From contig NZ_JANRMI010000001.1 in assembly GCF_029531655.1 (NCBI RefSeq), forward strand, positions 744,001-808,000: 64,000 bases of DNA, read 5' to 3'. The notes under the pieces are model-generated. The model saw only the letters and a program-made list of their open reading frames with translations, did not search any database and had not been told where the DNA came from. Positions 43,056-50,856 of the stretch are shown piece after piece (position 1 is the first letter of the stretch; every line of letters begins with the position of its first letter). The translations under genes and the position numbers were made by a program. This DNA comes from Bdellovibrio svalbardensis. GTDB lineage: Bacteria; Bdellovibrionota; Bdellovibrionia; Bdellovibrionales; Bdellovibrionaceae.

Positions 43056-43820
43056 ATGTCGTTCAAGAAGCATTTTCTCGCGAAAGTTCTTTGTGCCTTT
43101 CTGTTAGGTTCTCAAGCTCAAGCTTCTGCTTTGCAATATGCAATGCCCGATTTTTACCTTGGAAAAGCTGTTCGAGGTATTTTGAAGGTGGCTAGCGAAG
43201 TAGGATACCACCAATATGATGTTCTCGATGCACCCACTCAATACGCTAAAGCCCAAAGTGCTTTGGATAATATTTATCGCTATCCAGCTTTCAAATATAC
43301 TTACAACAAAGCGACGATTCTTATCATCAGAGGCGTGGAGGGAGAACCAAACGGTTTCTCTTTTGGTTCTTATATGTTTCTTACCAAGAGTATTGTGGAT
43401 TTGTTAACGACCGAACAGTTAACGGCGGTTATCGCACATGAACTTGCTCACTCTGAAAAGGCTCATAACCTTCAAAAAACACCTTTGCCATTGGAAGCCA
43501 CTGCCTATCAAATGAAGACGATCTATGATGCGGTAAAAGAGGGGCGTTGGCCTAAAGGAAAAGAACTGGTGACCTCAATCCAGGAGATCATTCAAACCAG
43601 CGGTCTTGCGTTGGAGATTCAGGCTGATTGTATTGCGGCTCAACAGTTGGAGCATATGAAAAGCCAGGGTCTTTCCAACCGAGCCACTGATCTTATTTCC
43701 GCAAGCAATGCGGTGGCCGGCGTGGATCTCACGAAGGACAACTCCGAAGACCCGGCTGCGGTTCGAGTGCGCATTCTGATGAGCCAAGGTTATCTGCAGG
43801 GTTCTTGCGATATCTTCTAA
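43056..43820 (+). CDS. Secreted M48-like metalloprotease
   Basis: 254 residues with a signal peptide ending QAQA-SA. Zinc motif HELAH at 128-132, third-ligand helix E187-x3-D191 (LEIQADCIAAQQ), and the M48 edge strands GFSFGSYMFLTKSIVDLLTTEQL before the HExxH. Short for M48 (LoiP/BepA-like about 250-490), without a TPR domain. Periplasmic protease of misfolded or outer-membrane proteins by analogy. Its SD is GGAGG. Two Cys at the C-terminus and centre (DCIAA, SCDIF). Confidence 0.82.
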   Translation: MSFKKHFLAKVLCAFLLGSQAQASALQYAMPDFYLGKAVRGILKVASEVGYHQYDVLDAPTQYAKAQSALDNIYRYPAFKYTYNKATILIIRGVEGEPNGFSFGSYMFLTKSIVDLLTTEQLTAVIAHELAHSEKAHNLQKTPLPLEATAYQMKTIYDAVKEGRWPKGKELVTSIQEIIQTSGLALEIQADCIAAQQLEHMKSQGLSNRATDLISASNAVAGVDLTKDNSEDPAAVRVRILMSQGYLQGSCDIF

Positions 43821-43903
43821 GAGAGTTCCCATATTTTTTGGTCCTTCCTTTGCTTATTCATTGAGTGAGTTAAGAATTGCTACTTAAAACAAAGGAATGG
43901 CTT

Positions 43904-45604
43904 ATGACTGGTCTAAAACTATCAAAGGTTTTGACGGTGCTGTCAATTTGCGCGGTTTTCACAGGTTGCATAGAAACCCCTTGGGATTCGTTGGAACTCA
44001 ATCGATATCGTGAGAAAAACGGCGAACAAAAGAATATGGGCCAAGTTCGCTTTATCTACGACAGCCTCAACTCCCTGTCTTTGGCGGGATTGATGAGTAC
44101 GAACATTCTTCCTTTGAAGGTCTATGGCACGGCGCTGTTGTTGGCCGATGAGCAGACCTCCCGAGAGAAATTGGATGGCAGCTATCTTCCGAAGGTTATG
44201 CAAAAGTATGGATTCATTCGCGCCGAAAAAATCGTCAACTGGCGTTCGGATCTGGCGGTTGAGCCGCAGTTGGATGGCAGCAAAACCTTGGGCTTTGTTC
44301 GTCAGAATATCGAAGCAAATATCCTGGGAAAAAGATTAGGCCTTGAAGTGGCCAATATCACCTGTGCGGCCTGCCATGGTGGCGTGACTTATGATGCTCA
44401 GGGGATGCCGACTCGCAATGTCTGGTTGGGCGCGCCGAACAGTTCTTTGAATTTCGATGGTTTCTTGGGAAAGATCTATCAAGGTCTGATCATTGCTTTG
44501 AAGGATGAAGCGAAGTTTCTCAAGAAGATGAAAGAAGCTTATCCGCAGATGGATGATCTTGAGTACAAGACAATTTCTAAAGACTTGATGCCGATCATTC
44601 GCAAAGAGATCGGTAAGATGGCTGCGGCCTCTGGAAAAGTCTTGCCGTTCCCGAATGGAGGAGCGGGTATCACCAATGGCGTGAGCGCATTTAAGCGTGA
44701 TGCGAACCTCTTAAGTAAAGAGCAGAAGTACAACTTCAATCCTCATGAAGCGGGCTTTGTTTCGATTCCTGATATTTCCTATCGCGGCTTCCGTTCTTCA
44801 CTCACCTACGATGGAGCTTACGGCATTAAAGGGACGGAGCGTTTCCGCACCGTTGAAAAAGAACAAGCTTACAATCCTGGCTACGGAGCAAAGTTGGCAG
44901 AGTTGGCAAGCTTCTTCACCTTCTCTGCGATGGGTAACACCATGGGCAATGCTGAAAAGGCGATTCCTCGCGTGAAGGAAATTTTCTCAGTACTTCAGCA
45001 AAATCGAGCGCCGAAATATCCTGCGATGATTGATGAAGACAAGGCATTGCGTGGTTCGCAGGTCTTTGCAGAAAGCTGTTCAAAATGTCACGGAACTTAC
45101 AGTGCAGGAATTAACAATCCTGAGCTGTTGAGTTTTCCAAATAAATTCATGCCTTCAGATGTGATCGGTACGGATCCTCTTCGTTGGCAAAAAGTGGATA
45201 AGAGCATTTCTGATTACAGTCAGAAGACGGCCCTTGGCAAACATGTTGATGCCGGACACTCTATGGGCGGCTATGTGGCGCCGATTCTTTCGGGCTTGTG
45301 GTACACAGCTCCGTATCTTCATAACGGTTCTGTTCCAACTTTGTGGCAGTTGATGAACCCGGAACTTAGACCTTCCAAGTTCCAACTCGGTGGTCATGCC
45401 CTGGACATGCAGGATTTGGGAATTCGCGGTGAGATCAATGAGGATGGGAAATATGTTTACCCGCAAGATTATACACCGTGGAGTTTGCCAACGGATTATG
45501 ACACTTCAGAGCCAGGCAGATCCAATAAAGGTCATGAGAAACAGTTCTCGCGCCTCACTCAAGAGCAGAAGCGCGATCTGATCGAATATCTTAAGTTGTT
45601 GTAG
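43904..45604 (+). CDS. Di-heme cytochrome c lipoprotein, MauG/RoxA-like
   Basis: 566 residues from ATG 43904 (AAAGGA SD). Lipobox VFTGC at about residue 23. Heme motif 1 CAACH (about 155), heme motif 2 CSKCH (about 392). The C-terminal motif SGLWYTAPYLHNGSVPTLWQLM is the hallmark of MauG/CCP and RoxA-type di-heme proteins, and FRSSLTYDGAYGIKG lies in the middle. Between is a large domain without more hemes. Outer-membrane or periplasmic, redox role; a peroxidase or oxygenase is possible. 3-prime end overlaps the next gene by 14 bp in antisense. Confidence 0.82.
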   Translation: MTGLKLSKVLTVLSICAVFTGCIETPWDSLELNRYREKNGEQKNMGQVRFIYDSLNSLSLAGLMSTNILPLKVYGTALLLADEQTSREKLDGSYLPKVMQKYGFIRAEKIVNWRSDLAVEPQLDGSKTLGFVRQNIEANILGKRLGLEVANITCAACHGGVTYDAQGMPTRNVWLGAPNSSLNFDGFLGKIYQGLIIALKDEAKFLKKMKEAYPQMDDLEYKTISKDLMPIIRKEIGKMAAASGKVLPFPNGGAGITNGVSAFKRDANLLSKEQKYNFNPHEAGFVSIPDISYRGFRSSLTYDGAYGIKGTERFRTVEKEQAYNPGYGAKLAELASFFTFSAMGNTMGNAEKAIPRVKEIFSVLQQNRAPKYPAMIDEDKALRGSQVFAESCSKCHGTYSAGINNPELLSFPNKFMPSDVIGTDPLRWQKVDKSISDYSQKTALGKHVDAGHSMGGYVAPILSGLWYTAPYLHNGSVPTLWQLMNPELRPSKFQLGGHALDMQDLGIRGEINEDGKYVYPQDYTPWSLPTDYDTSEPGRSNKGHEKQFSRLTQEQKRDLIEYLKLL

Positions 45605-46838
45605 TGCGTTCAAGCAGCTTTGCATAGTCGCGGATCAAGGCAGTCTTGGTCTCGACAATCTGGCTGTAAGCGACGTAAGGAATATGCAACAAGAGCAGAT
45701 CACCACTTTTCGCGGAAAGCAGGCAGGCATAGGTCATGCCATTTTCATCCAGCAAATGCTGGATTTGTTCATAGATCTGCACTTCTTCTCGCGGTAAATT
45801 GGCTTTCTTCGCCTCGTCGGAAAGCAGCTGGCGAATATCTTCCAGATTGAATAGATGAGTCTGGTGGAGGCTGAACAAATTGATAATCTTAGGGATGTCA
45901 TAACCCGTCAGATCCGCCGCTGACAAAATCTTGATATCCGTTTTGGCGAACACTTCAGAAATCTTATTTTTAAGGCTGGCCAGATCAAACTTTTCGGAAT
46001 CGACGAATTGATGCACGTATTTGAAGAAGTCGTCGTCACCATTTAAGAACTTCACCGCAGAATGAATGCGGAAGACTAAAAGCACATCGACCAAGAATAC
46101 ATACATGCGGAAGCCGACATCCCAATTGAAGTCTTCAAAGAGCAAAGAGGCTGGAATTAAAAGAATCGCAGCGAATAAAAGAGTCTTTCCGAGCTTTCTT
46201 AGAATAAAGCTGCGGTCTTTGACCAAGGCTTGGTTAAAGAGCGAGAAGTAGGTGAACAGCAATCCGCCTAAAGCACCCAGCTTGGGAATATGGGGCAGAC
46301 CATAAGTCGTTACGTCCGAAAGGAACAAAGGTCCCAACAGCAGAAGTCCCAGGATGCTGATATCCAAAAGGGTATTCTCGGAGCGACTGTGCTCTCTGCG
46401 GTTTCGCAGCAAGGCCGTCAAGGCGACAAAGATTTGAGCGCCCAACATAAAGATTCCGAAGGCAATCAAATGCGGGCGATTTCCCGACAAATGGTTTGCC
46501 AGAGCATCAACAATAAATATCAAACTGCCCACAGCCATATAAAGTTTTAGCCAAAATGGCATATGCTTTCTAAGGAGTCCTTCAAAGTAAAGGAATACAA
46601 AGAAGGCCAGCCAAATACCGGCAATATAAGTCGCACCACCGAAGGCCCGAATATCGAAGGCAGTTAAAGGGAAGCGCACCACAAACAAAGCCAGCATGGA
46701 GGCCAAGATCCCCCACATGCGAATCTCCAAAGGATTCAACGATTCTTGGCGATAAAGACGGCGAAGCGCGGGCCAAATACCCAAAGCACCTAAGAGTGAC
46801 AAACACGCATCGAAAATCTGCAGGTTTTGATTCATCAT
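45591..46838 (-). CDS. Polytopic membrane protein with cytoplasmic tail
   Basis: 415 residues from ATG 46838 (46835 also possible), overlapping the upstream stop. About eight membrane helices in residues 8-265 (IFDACLSLLGALGIWPALRR, FVVRFPLTAFD..., GILGLLLLGPLFLSDVTTY-type stretches), then a hydrophilic C-terminal domain of about 140 residues with FDLASLKNKISEVFAKTDIK and VQIYEQIQHLLDENGM. It resembles 7TM-DISM receptors in layout but lacks the DISM domain. Encoded in one operon with an acyltransferase-like gene. Function not recognised. Confidence 0.6.
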   Translation of the reverse strand: MMNQNLQIFDACLSLLGALGIWPALRRLYRQESLNPLEIRMWGILASMLALFVVRFPLTAFDIRAFGGATYIAGIWLAFFVFLYFEGLLRKHMPFWLKLYMAVGSLIFIVDALANHLSGNRPHLIAFGIFMLGAQIFVALTALLRNRREHSRSENTLLDISILGLLLLGPLFLSDVTTYGLPHIPKLGALGGLLFTYFSLFNQALVKDRSFILRKLGKTLLFAAILLIPASLLFEDFNWDVGFRMYVFLVDVLLVFRIHSAVKFLNGDDDFFKYVHQFVDSEKFDLASLKNKISEVFAKTDIKILSAADLTGYDIPKIINLFSLHQTHLFNLEDIRQLLSDEAKKANLPREEVQIYEQIQHLLDENGMTYACLLSAKSGDLLLLHIPYVAYSQIVETKTALIRDYAKLLERTTTT

Positions 46839-47773
46839 TTGCGTGGCCTCAAACTTCCCATTTGCTTGCTGGTAGAGAACCACTGGATCACGGGAACCAA
46901 AGAGAATTCAATGCAGCTAAAGAGCACTTTATAGATCAGAACCAAGAAGGAGCCCTTGGGAATTGTGTGAACCATATAGTGGTAATAGGTTTTCACATCC
47001 ATTTGACCGAGCTGAAGAATATCATCCCCGCGGTCATAATCTAAGGCCGCCTTGGTGAAATCATTGTAAATGGGATTGCGATGCTTCGGAGCTTGTTCAA
47101 ATGTTTTCTTCAAGTTGTCGCTTCCGCCGGTGTAAGCATTCTTCAAGACAAAAGCCTCTTCATCAAACTCGGCATCTTCGCCGACTCCGAATACATAGCG
47201 ATAGCGGGTGGTGATTTCCCGAGCCAGCACCAGGTGATCATAGGATCTGCGGGTATTTTGCAGAGGATTTGGATAAACATTCCCGAAGCTTTCAGAGACC
47301 ATTCCAATAATCGCGGGGACTTGCGTGACGTTGCTAATCCAGACCGGCTTGAAACGATTTTTGATAAACAGCAGGAAAGTAGTTAACCCATAAAGGATCC
47401 AGGAAAGACCTTTGGCGCGAGCCGAAGGATCGACGGCAACCAGTCCCAAGTGCACAACTTGCTGGGCATGACCGCGCACAGTGCAATTCATGATCGTCAA
47501 AGCATTGAAGGCAAAAGGTTTTCCCGTCGGCCCATCGTAGATCAGGGTAATCACAGCATTGTCCAGGGCTTGTTTGCTGCCTTGGACGATTCCATAATCC
47601 AGTTCGCCGATATTGAGAGTGCGAACAACAGTTCGTAAATCTTCGACAAGATTTTCAAGTTGCTGAGGCGTCATCCACAAACCCGGGCGCTCAAGCACGC
47701 GGGTGATATGAGATTTTTTAGAGCCCAGGGTCAGATCAAAATAAGGTTTGAATAAATTTAATGGATTGATCAC
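46835..47773 (-). CDS. GNAT-like N-acyltransferase
   Basis: 312 residues. The start is the GTG at 47773, but it sits directly on the SD (GAGGAG) inside a 12-bp hairpin, so the true start is uncertain; the next Met is 34 codons in. GNAT-type core: VITLIYDGPTGKPFAFNALTI, VVHLGLVAVDPSARAKGLSWILYGL (V/IxxxxRGxG-like acyl-CoA loop), NRFKPVWISNVTQVPAI. C-terminal about 110 residues include a hydrophobic stretch (FLVLIYKVLFSCIEFSLVPVI), which suggests membrane association. The stop overlaps the start of the membrane-protein gene (ATGATGA). Role: lipid or amine acylation, inferred. Confidence 0.6.
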   Translation of the reverse strand: MINPLNLFKPYFDLTLGSKKSHITRVLERPGLWMTPQQLENLVEDLRTVVRTLNIGELDYGIVQGSKQALDNAVITLIYDGPTGKPFAFNALTIMNCTVRGHAQQVVHLGLVAVDPSARAKGLSWILYGLTTFLLFIKNRFKPVWISNVTQVPAIIGMVSESFGNVYPNPLQNTRRSYDHLVLAREITTRYRYVFGVGEDAEFDEEAFVLKNAYTGGSDNLKKTFEQAPKHRNPIYNDFTKAALDYDRGDDILQLGQMDVKTYYHYMVHTIPKGSFLVLIYKVLFSCIEFSLVPVIQWFSTSKQMGSLRPRK

Positions 47774-47804
47774 TCCTCTAGTTTAGAAAACCAAACTAGA
47801 GGAG
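47773..47804 (-). promoter_or_regulatory. Hairpin sequestering the start of the acyltransferase gene
   Basis: 12-bp perfect arms 47773-47784 and 47793-47804 with an 8-nt loop. The arm nearest the gene holds GAGGAG and the GTG start. No T-run on either strand, so translation control is more likely than termination. Confidence 0.6.
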
Positions 47805-47812
47805 GACAAGAC

Positions 47813-48811
47813 TTAACCTTGCGAGGTCTGGGTCTGTACGACTTGTTGTGCGGCGGCTTGAGCCATTTGCGCCACAGCCATCTGCGCCTGTTGAGCTTGC
47901 TGATGGTAGTAGTTCAATTTCGCAACATATTCTTTCAAAGCGGTGTTCTCTTGTTTTGAGATACCGGATTGAGTGAGAGCCTGCTGTAAATGACTGTAGT
48001 AGTCCTGAGCTTCCAAAGTCTTCTTATCGAGGGCCATTTTCATCTCGATAATTTTTCCTTCAGCGACTTCCATCAAGTTTTTCAGAACGTCGTTTTGCTG
48101 GGCCGCTGAAGACTCGACCTCGCTGAAGGCCGTGGAGATTTTCTCAATCTCTTGATTCAAAGATTCGATTTTTTCGTCTCTTTGAAGGATTGTTTCTTTC
48201 ATCTCTTCAACAGTCTGTTCCAATTCGTGCTTCGAAGTTTTCAAACTTTGAATTTCGTTTTCGAATTGTTCCTGTTTTTCTTCCCACAAAGCCTGTTCGC
48301 GAGCGAAAGCAGATTTGGCTTTCGCAAGTTCCATCGCGGTCTCTTCTTTCAAAGCCTGATTAAGATCGAGGTCTCTTTGTAGAATTCTTGTTTTGTCGAA
48401 GAGGGCTTGGCTGTACTTCTTTTCTTCGCTTTGCATTTGCATCGCGCGTGCTTTCAAACCTTGAATTTCAAGTTGCAGTTGCAAACTGAGTTCCAAAGAT
48501 TTTGCCAGATCCGCACTGAGTTTTGCGTTGTTGCCGCGTTCAGCACTCAGTTGGTCCGCAAGCAGCTGCATCTGAGCATCCATCGTTGCAGGTCCGTAAG
48601 AAACGTTTTCGAGAGTTTTAATTTTCTCGCGCAGCTCTTCTTGTGAGCCCTTCAAGTCTGAATGAAATTTCTTCATCTGAACTTGCATTTGCTCGTATTT
48701 CGGTTGAGGAGGAACAACTTCTTCCTCGGACTGATTCGTGCTCAGCTCGTTAAGTTTGTTGCAGATTTCATCAAAAAGTTTTTCGTGCTCGGGAACTGAC
48801 GTTGTCATCAT
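47813..48811 (-). CDS. Long coiled-coil protein
   Basis: 332 residues from ATG 48811 (48808 also possible; a GTG at 48829 gives seven more codons). No signal or membrane helix. Residues about 45-290 are nearly continuous heptad coiled coil (ETAMELAKAKSAFAREQAL, EQFENEIQSLKTSKHELEQT, IESLNQEIEKISTAFSE), and the C-terminal about 40 are Gln/Ala-rich (QQAQQAQMAVAQMAQAAAQQ). Cytoplasmic scaffold or polarity/chromosome-linked filament is possible; nothing specific is seen. First gene of the minus-strand set and divergent from the SLBB gene. Confidence 0.65.
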   Translation of the reverse strand: MMTTSVPEHEKLFDEICNKLNELSTNQSEEEVVPPQPKYEQMQVQMKKFHSDLKGSQEELREKIKTLENVSYGPATMDAQMQLLADQLSAERGNNAKLSADLAKSLELSLQLQLEIQGLKARAMQMQSEEKKYSQALFDKTRILQRDLDLNQALKEETAMELAKAKSAFAREQALWEEKQEQFENEIQSLKTSKHELEQTVEEMKETILQRDEKIESLNQEIEKISTAFSEVESSAAQQNDVLKNLMEVAEGKIIEMKMALDKKTLEAQDYYSHLQQALTQSGISKQENTALKEYVAKLNYYHQQAQQAQMAVAQMAQAAAQQVVQTQTSQG

Positions 48812-48856
48812 TTCATAATTGTTATGCACAGACCGAAGTCAAGTCATCGAAATTTA

Positions 48857-48885
48857 TTGACAAGAGTCTAGGGTCTCGATGTAGG
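48857..48885 (+). promoter_or_regulatory. Sigma-70-type promoter candidate for the SLBB gene
   Basis: Perfect -35 TTGACA (48857-48862), 17-bp spacer, weak -10 TGTAGG (48880-48885). It lies in the space divergent from the coiled-coil gene. Confidence 0.4.
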
Positions 48886-48912
48886 TCCAGTGTAGCAGGA
48901 GGAATTTTTTGT

Positions 48913-49467
48913 ATGAATTTGCAGAAAAGCATGTGCCTTGTGACCGCGTTTATTTTTTCTTTGAGTTCCATCGGGTATGCCCGTGCTGAAGAAACGGGAT
49001 TGTTAAACGACATCAAGCCTCCGCAGCAGGCATCGGAATATATTTTCCGTTCCTCACAAAAGGAGTCCTTGATCACCGTTCAGCTGATGGGTGCCGTGAA
49101 TAAGCCTGGGATCTATTATGTCCCTCAGAACACGGACTTGTTGAAGTTGATCACTCTTGCCGGTGGATCAACTACAGCGGGTGACGTCAGTGAGGTTTTG
49201 GTTCGTAAGCAGGAGCCAAAGTCTTGGGATGAGGTGAAGTCGAAGGCGATCAATGAATACCAAGGCGCTTATGAGGTGAATGCTGAAAAGATCATCAAGT
49301 ATGGCGGAGCTCGGCAACTCAAGCTGGCGCAAGATGATTTTGTGTATGTTCCACAGAAATCAACTTGGGTTTCCGGCGAAGCGACCAAGACGATCACGGT
49401 TGTTTCCTTAGTTGCCGGTATTGTCCTGACGGGACTGCTGATTCAAAAAAATTCGGATCATAAGTAA
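48913..49467 (+). CDS. SLBB-domain exopolysaccharide-type protein
   Basis: 184 residues from ATG 48913 (AGGAGG upstream); the open frame to 48802 is not used. Signal peptide ends YARA-EE. SLBB domain: SLITVQLMGAVNKPGIYYVPQNTDLLKLITLAGGSTTAGD, with later KLAQDDFVYVPQKSTW. C-terminal helix TITVVSLVAGIVLTGLLI. Like the SLBB half of Wza but without the Poly_export N-domain, so probably an accessory rather than the channel. Its stop overlaps the ligase-like start (TAATGA). Confidence 0.78.
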   Translation: MNLQKSMCLVTAFIFSLSSIGYARAEETGLLNDIKPPQQASEYIFRSSQKESLITVQLMGAVNKPGIYYVPQNTDLLKLITLAGGSTTAGDVSEVLVRKQEPKSWDEVKSKAINEYQGAYEVNAEKIIKYGGARQLKLAQDDFVYVPQKSTWVSGEATKTITVVSLVAGIVLTGLLIQKNSDHK

Positions 49468-50753
49468 TGATAAGAGCCCGCGACGGACGCATTTTATTTT
49501 TAATAAAAGCCCTCGTGGCCTTGGCATTTCTCGCCAAGGTTTCCTTTGGCGCGTTGTTGCCTATTCCTCGTGAAGTTCCTTATTTGATTTTTCAGCAAGG
49601 CATGCATCCCTATGTGAATGTGCTGTTTTCGGTACTTCTGGGTGGACCTTTGATTCTGCTATGGATGAAGGTTCGCGACCGGCAACACTTGAGTGGTTTT
49701 TATAAACTGTTTGTTTTTGTCTTGATGCTGACCCTGATGGTGCAAACACTTTTGCAAATCCATTATGTCAATTCAGATGAGTCCCCGATGATCCAAGTTG
49801 GTGCGGTGCTGGTGTCCTTGTTCATGGTGGTGGTCTACGGATTGGTCATTCCCAGCTTATGGCCCGTCGAGGAATTTTTGCGGTTTGTGCAGCGTTGGGC
49901 CGGAGCTTTGGTGATCATCTCTCTTTTACTTCTTCCCGTTGCCGGAGGAGTGGTGTTTAAAGGGGGGCGATTCATTGGCGTCTTCAAGCACATTCCTCAC
50001 ATGGTGACCTGTGCCACTGTCGCTTATATTTTTTCATTGGGAACAATCTTAACTGATTGGAAACTGAAACATAAGATTTGGGATGTGGTGGTTTTGGTTG
50101 CAAGCTTCCTTGCCATCATTCTTACGGGAACGCGTTCTTCTGCGGGGGCTGCTGTAATCGCATTTGTGTTAACGATGATTCTGCATCAAACCCAAACCAA
50201 CAAGGGGCGCATCTTTAAGTTTGCGACTATTTGCTTTATCGTCACTTTCACAACTTTTTTTGGTATGCAAACTTATGACTTCGCACATGGCATTGCCACT
50301 GGCGAAAACTCTTTGGGTTCACGTCAAGCGCAGGATGGTATTGCATCGCGGATGGAGGAAGTTCAGCGCGGCACCGAAATTTTCCTGGAGCATCCTTGGC
50401 TTGGGCATGGATTGATGTCCAAGTTTGCAGCCGGTAATGAAGTCGATGTTTCGAACTACAATGCGATGAAAGATCCTCACAATATCTTTGTGTCCGCCGG
50501 GGTTGTGGGGGGCTGGCCTTTGCTTATTTTAGCGGGTGTGGCCTTAATATTTATGCTTTTGGGCTCACTTAAGGCTCTCAAGTCCTTTGATATTGCCAAG
50601 AGGGCTATTGCTATCTATTTGCTTTCCCATATTCCTATCCTCGTGATCTATCACATCCATCTGTCTATTGGCGGGATGGCAGATCGAATGTATTGGTTGG
50701 TCTTTGGAATCCTAGCGGCCTCTGTGACAATTCCGCGCCCTGCGCAGTACTAA
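49467..50753 (+). CDS. O-antigen ligase/polymerase-like membrane protein (Wzy/WaaL)
   Basis: 428 residues, ATG 49467 overlapping the upstream stop. About 11-12 membrane helices and the Wzy_C family signatures: IILTGTRSSAGAAVIAF with the G-T-R-S-S loop, a large periplasmic loop with SLGSRQAQDGIASRMEEV and FLEHPWLGHGLMSKF, and the MKDPHNIFVSAGVVGGWP motif that carries the catalytic His. Either joins polysaccharide repeats or ligates O-antigen or exopolysaccharide to an acceptor. Between an SLBB protein and a Wzz-like protein, so part of a surface-polysaccharide set. Confidence 0.85.
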   Translation: MIRARDGRILFLIKALVALAFLAKVSFGALLPIPREVPYLIFQQGMHPYVNVLFSVLLGGPLILLWMKVRDRQHLSGFYKLFVFVLMLTLMVQTLLQIHYVNSDESPMIQVGAVLVSLFMVVVYGLVIPSLWPVEEFLRFVQRWAGALVIISLLLLPVAGGVVFKGGRFIGVFKHIPHMVTCATVAYIFSLGTILTDWKLKHKIWDVVVLVASFLAIILTGTRSSAGAAVIAFVLTMILHQTQTNKGRIFKFATICFIVTFTTFFGMQTYDFAHGIATGENSLGSRQAQDGIASRMEEVQRGTEIFLEHPWLGHGLMSKFAAGNEVDVSNYNAMKDPHNIFVSAGVVGGWPLLILAGVALIFMLLGSLKALKSFDIAKRAIAIYLLSHIPILVIYHIHLSIGGMADRMYWLVFGILAASVTIPRPAQY

Positions 50754-50808
50754 TTTCAAAGTCTTAATCCTCATTACAGATTAAACACAGGTCAACCTTG
50801 TCAAACAG

Positions 50809-50824
50809 TGGCACAACCAATGCT
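50809..50824 (+). promoter_or_regulatory. Sigma-54-type promoter candidate
   Basis: TGGCACAACCAATGCT: GG at 50810-50811 and GC at 50822-50823 are spaced as in -24/-12 promoters (consensus TGGCACG-N4-TTGCW). Start would be about 50835, ahead of the Wzz-like gene. Confidence 0.5.
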
Positions 50825-50856
50825 TGGACAATTCATTGCGGAAGGTCGGGACAAAT

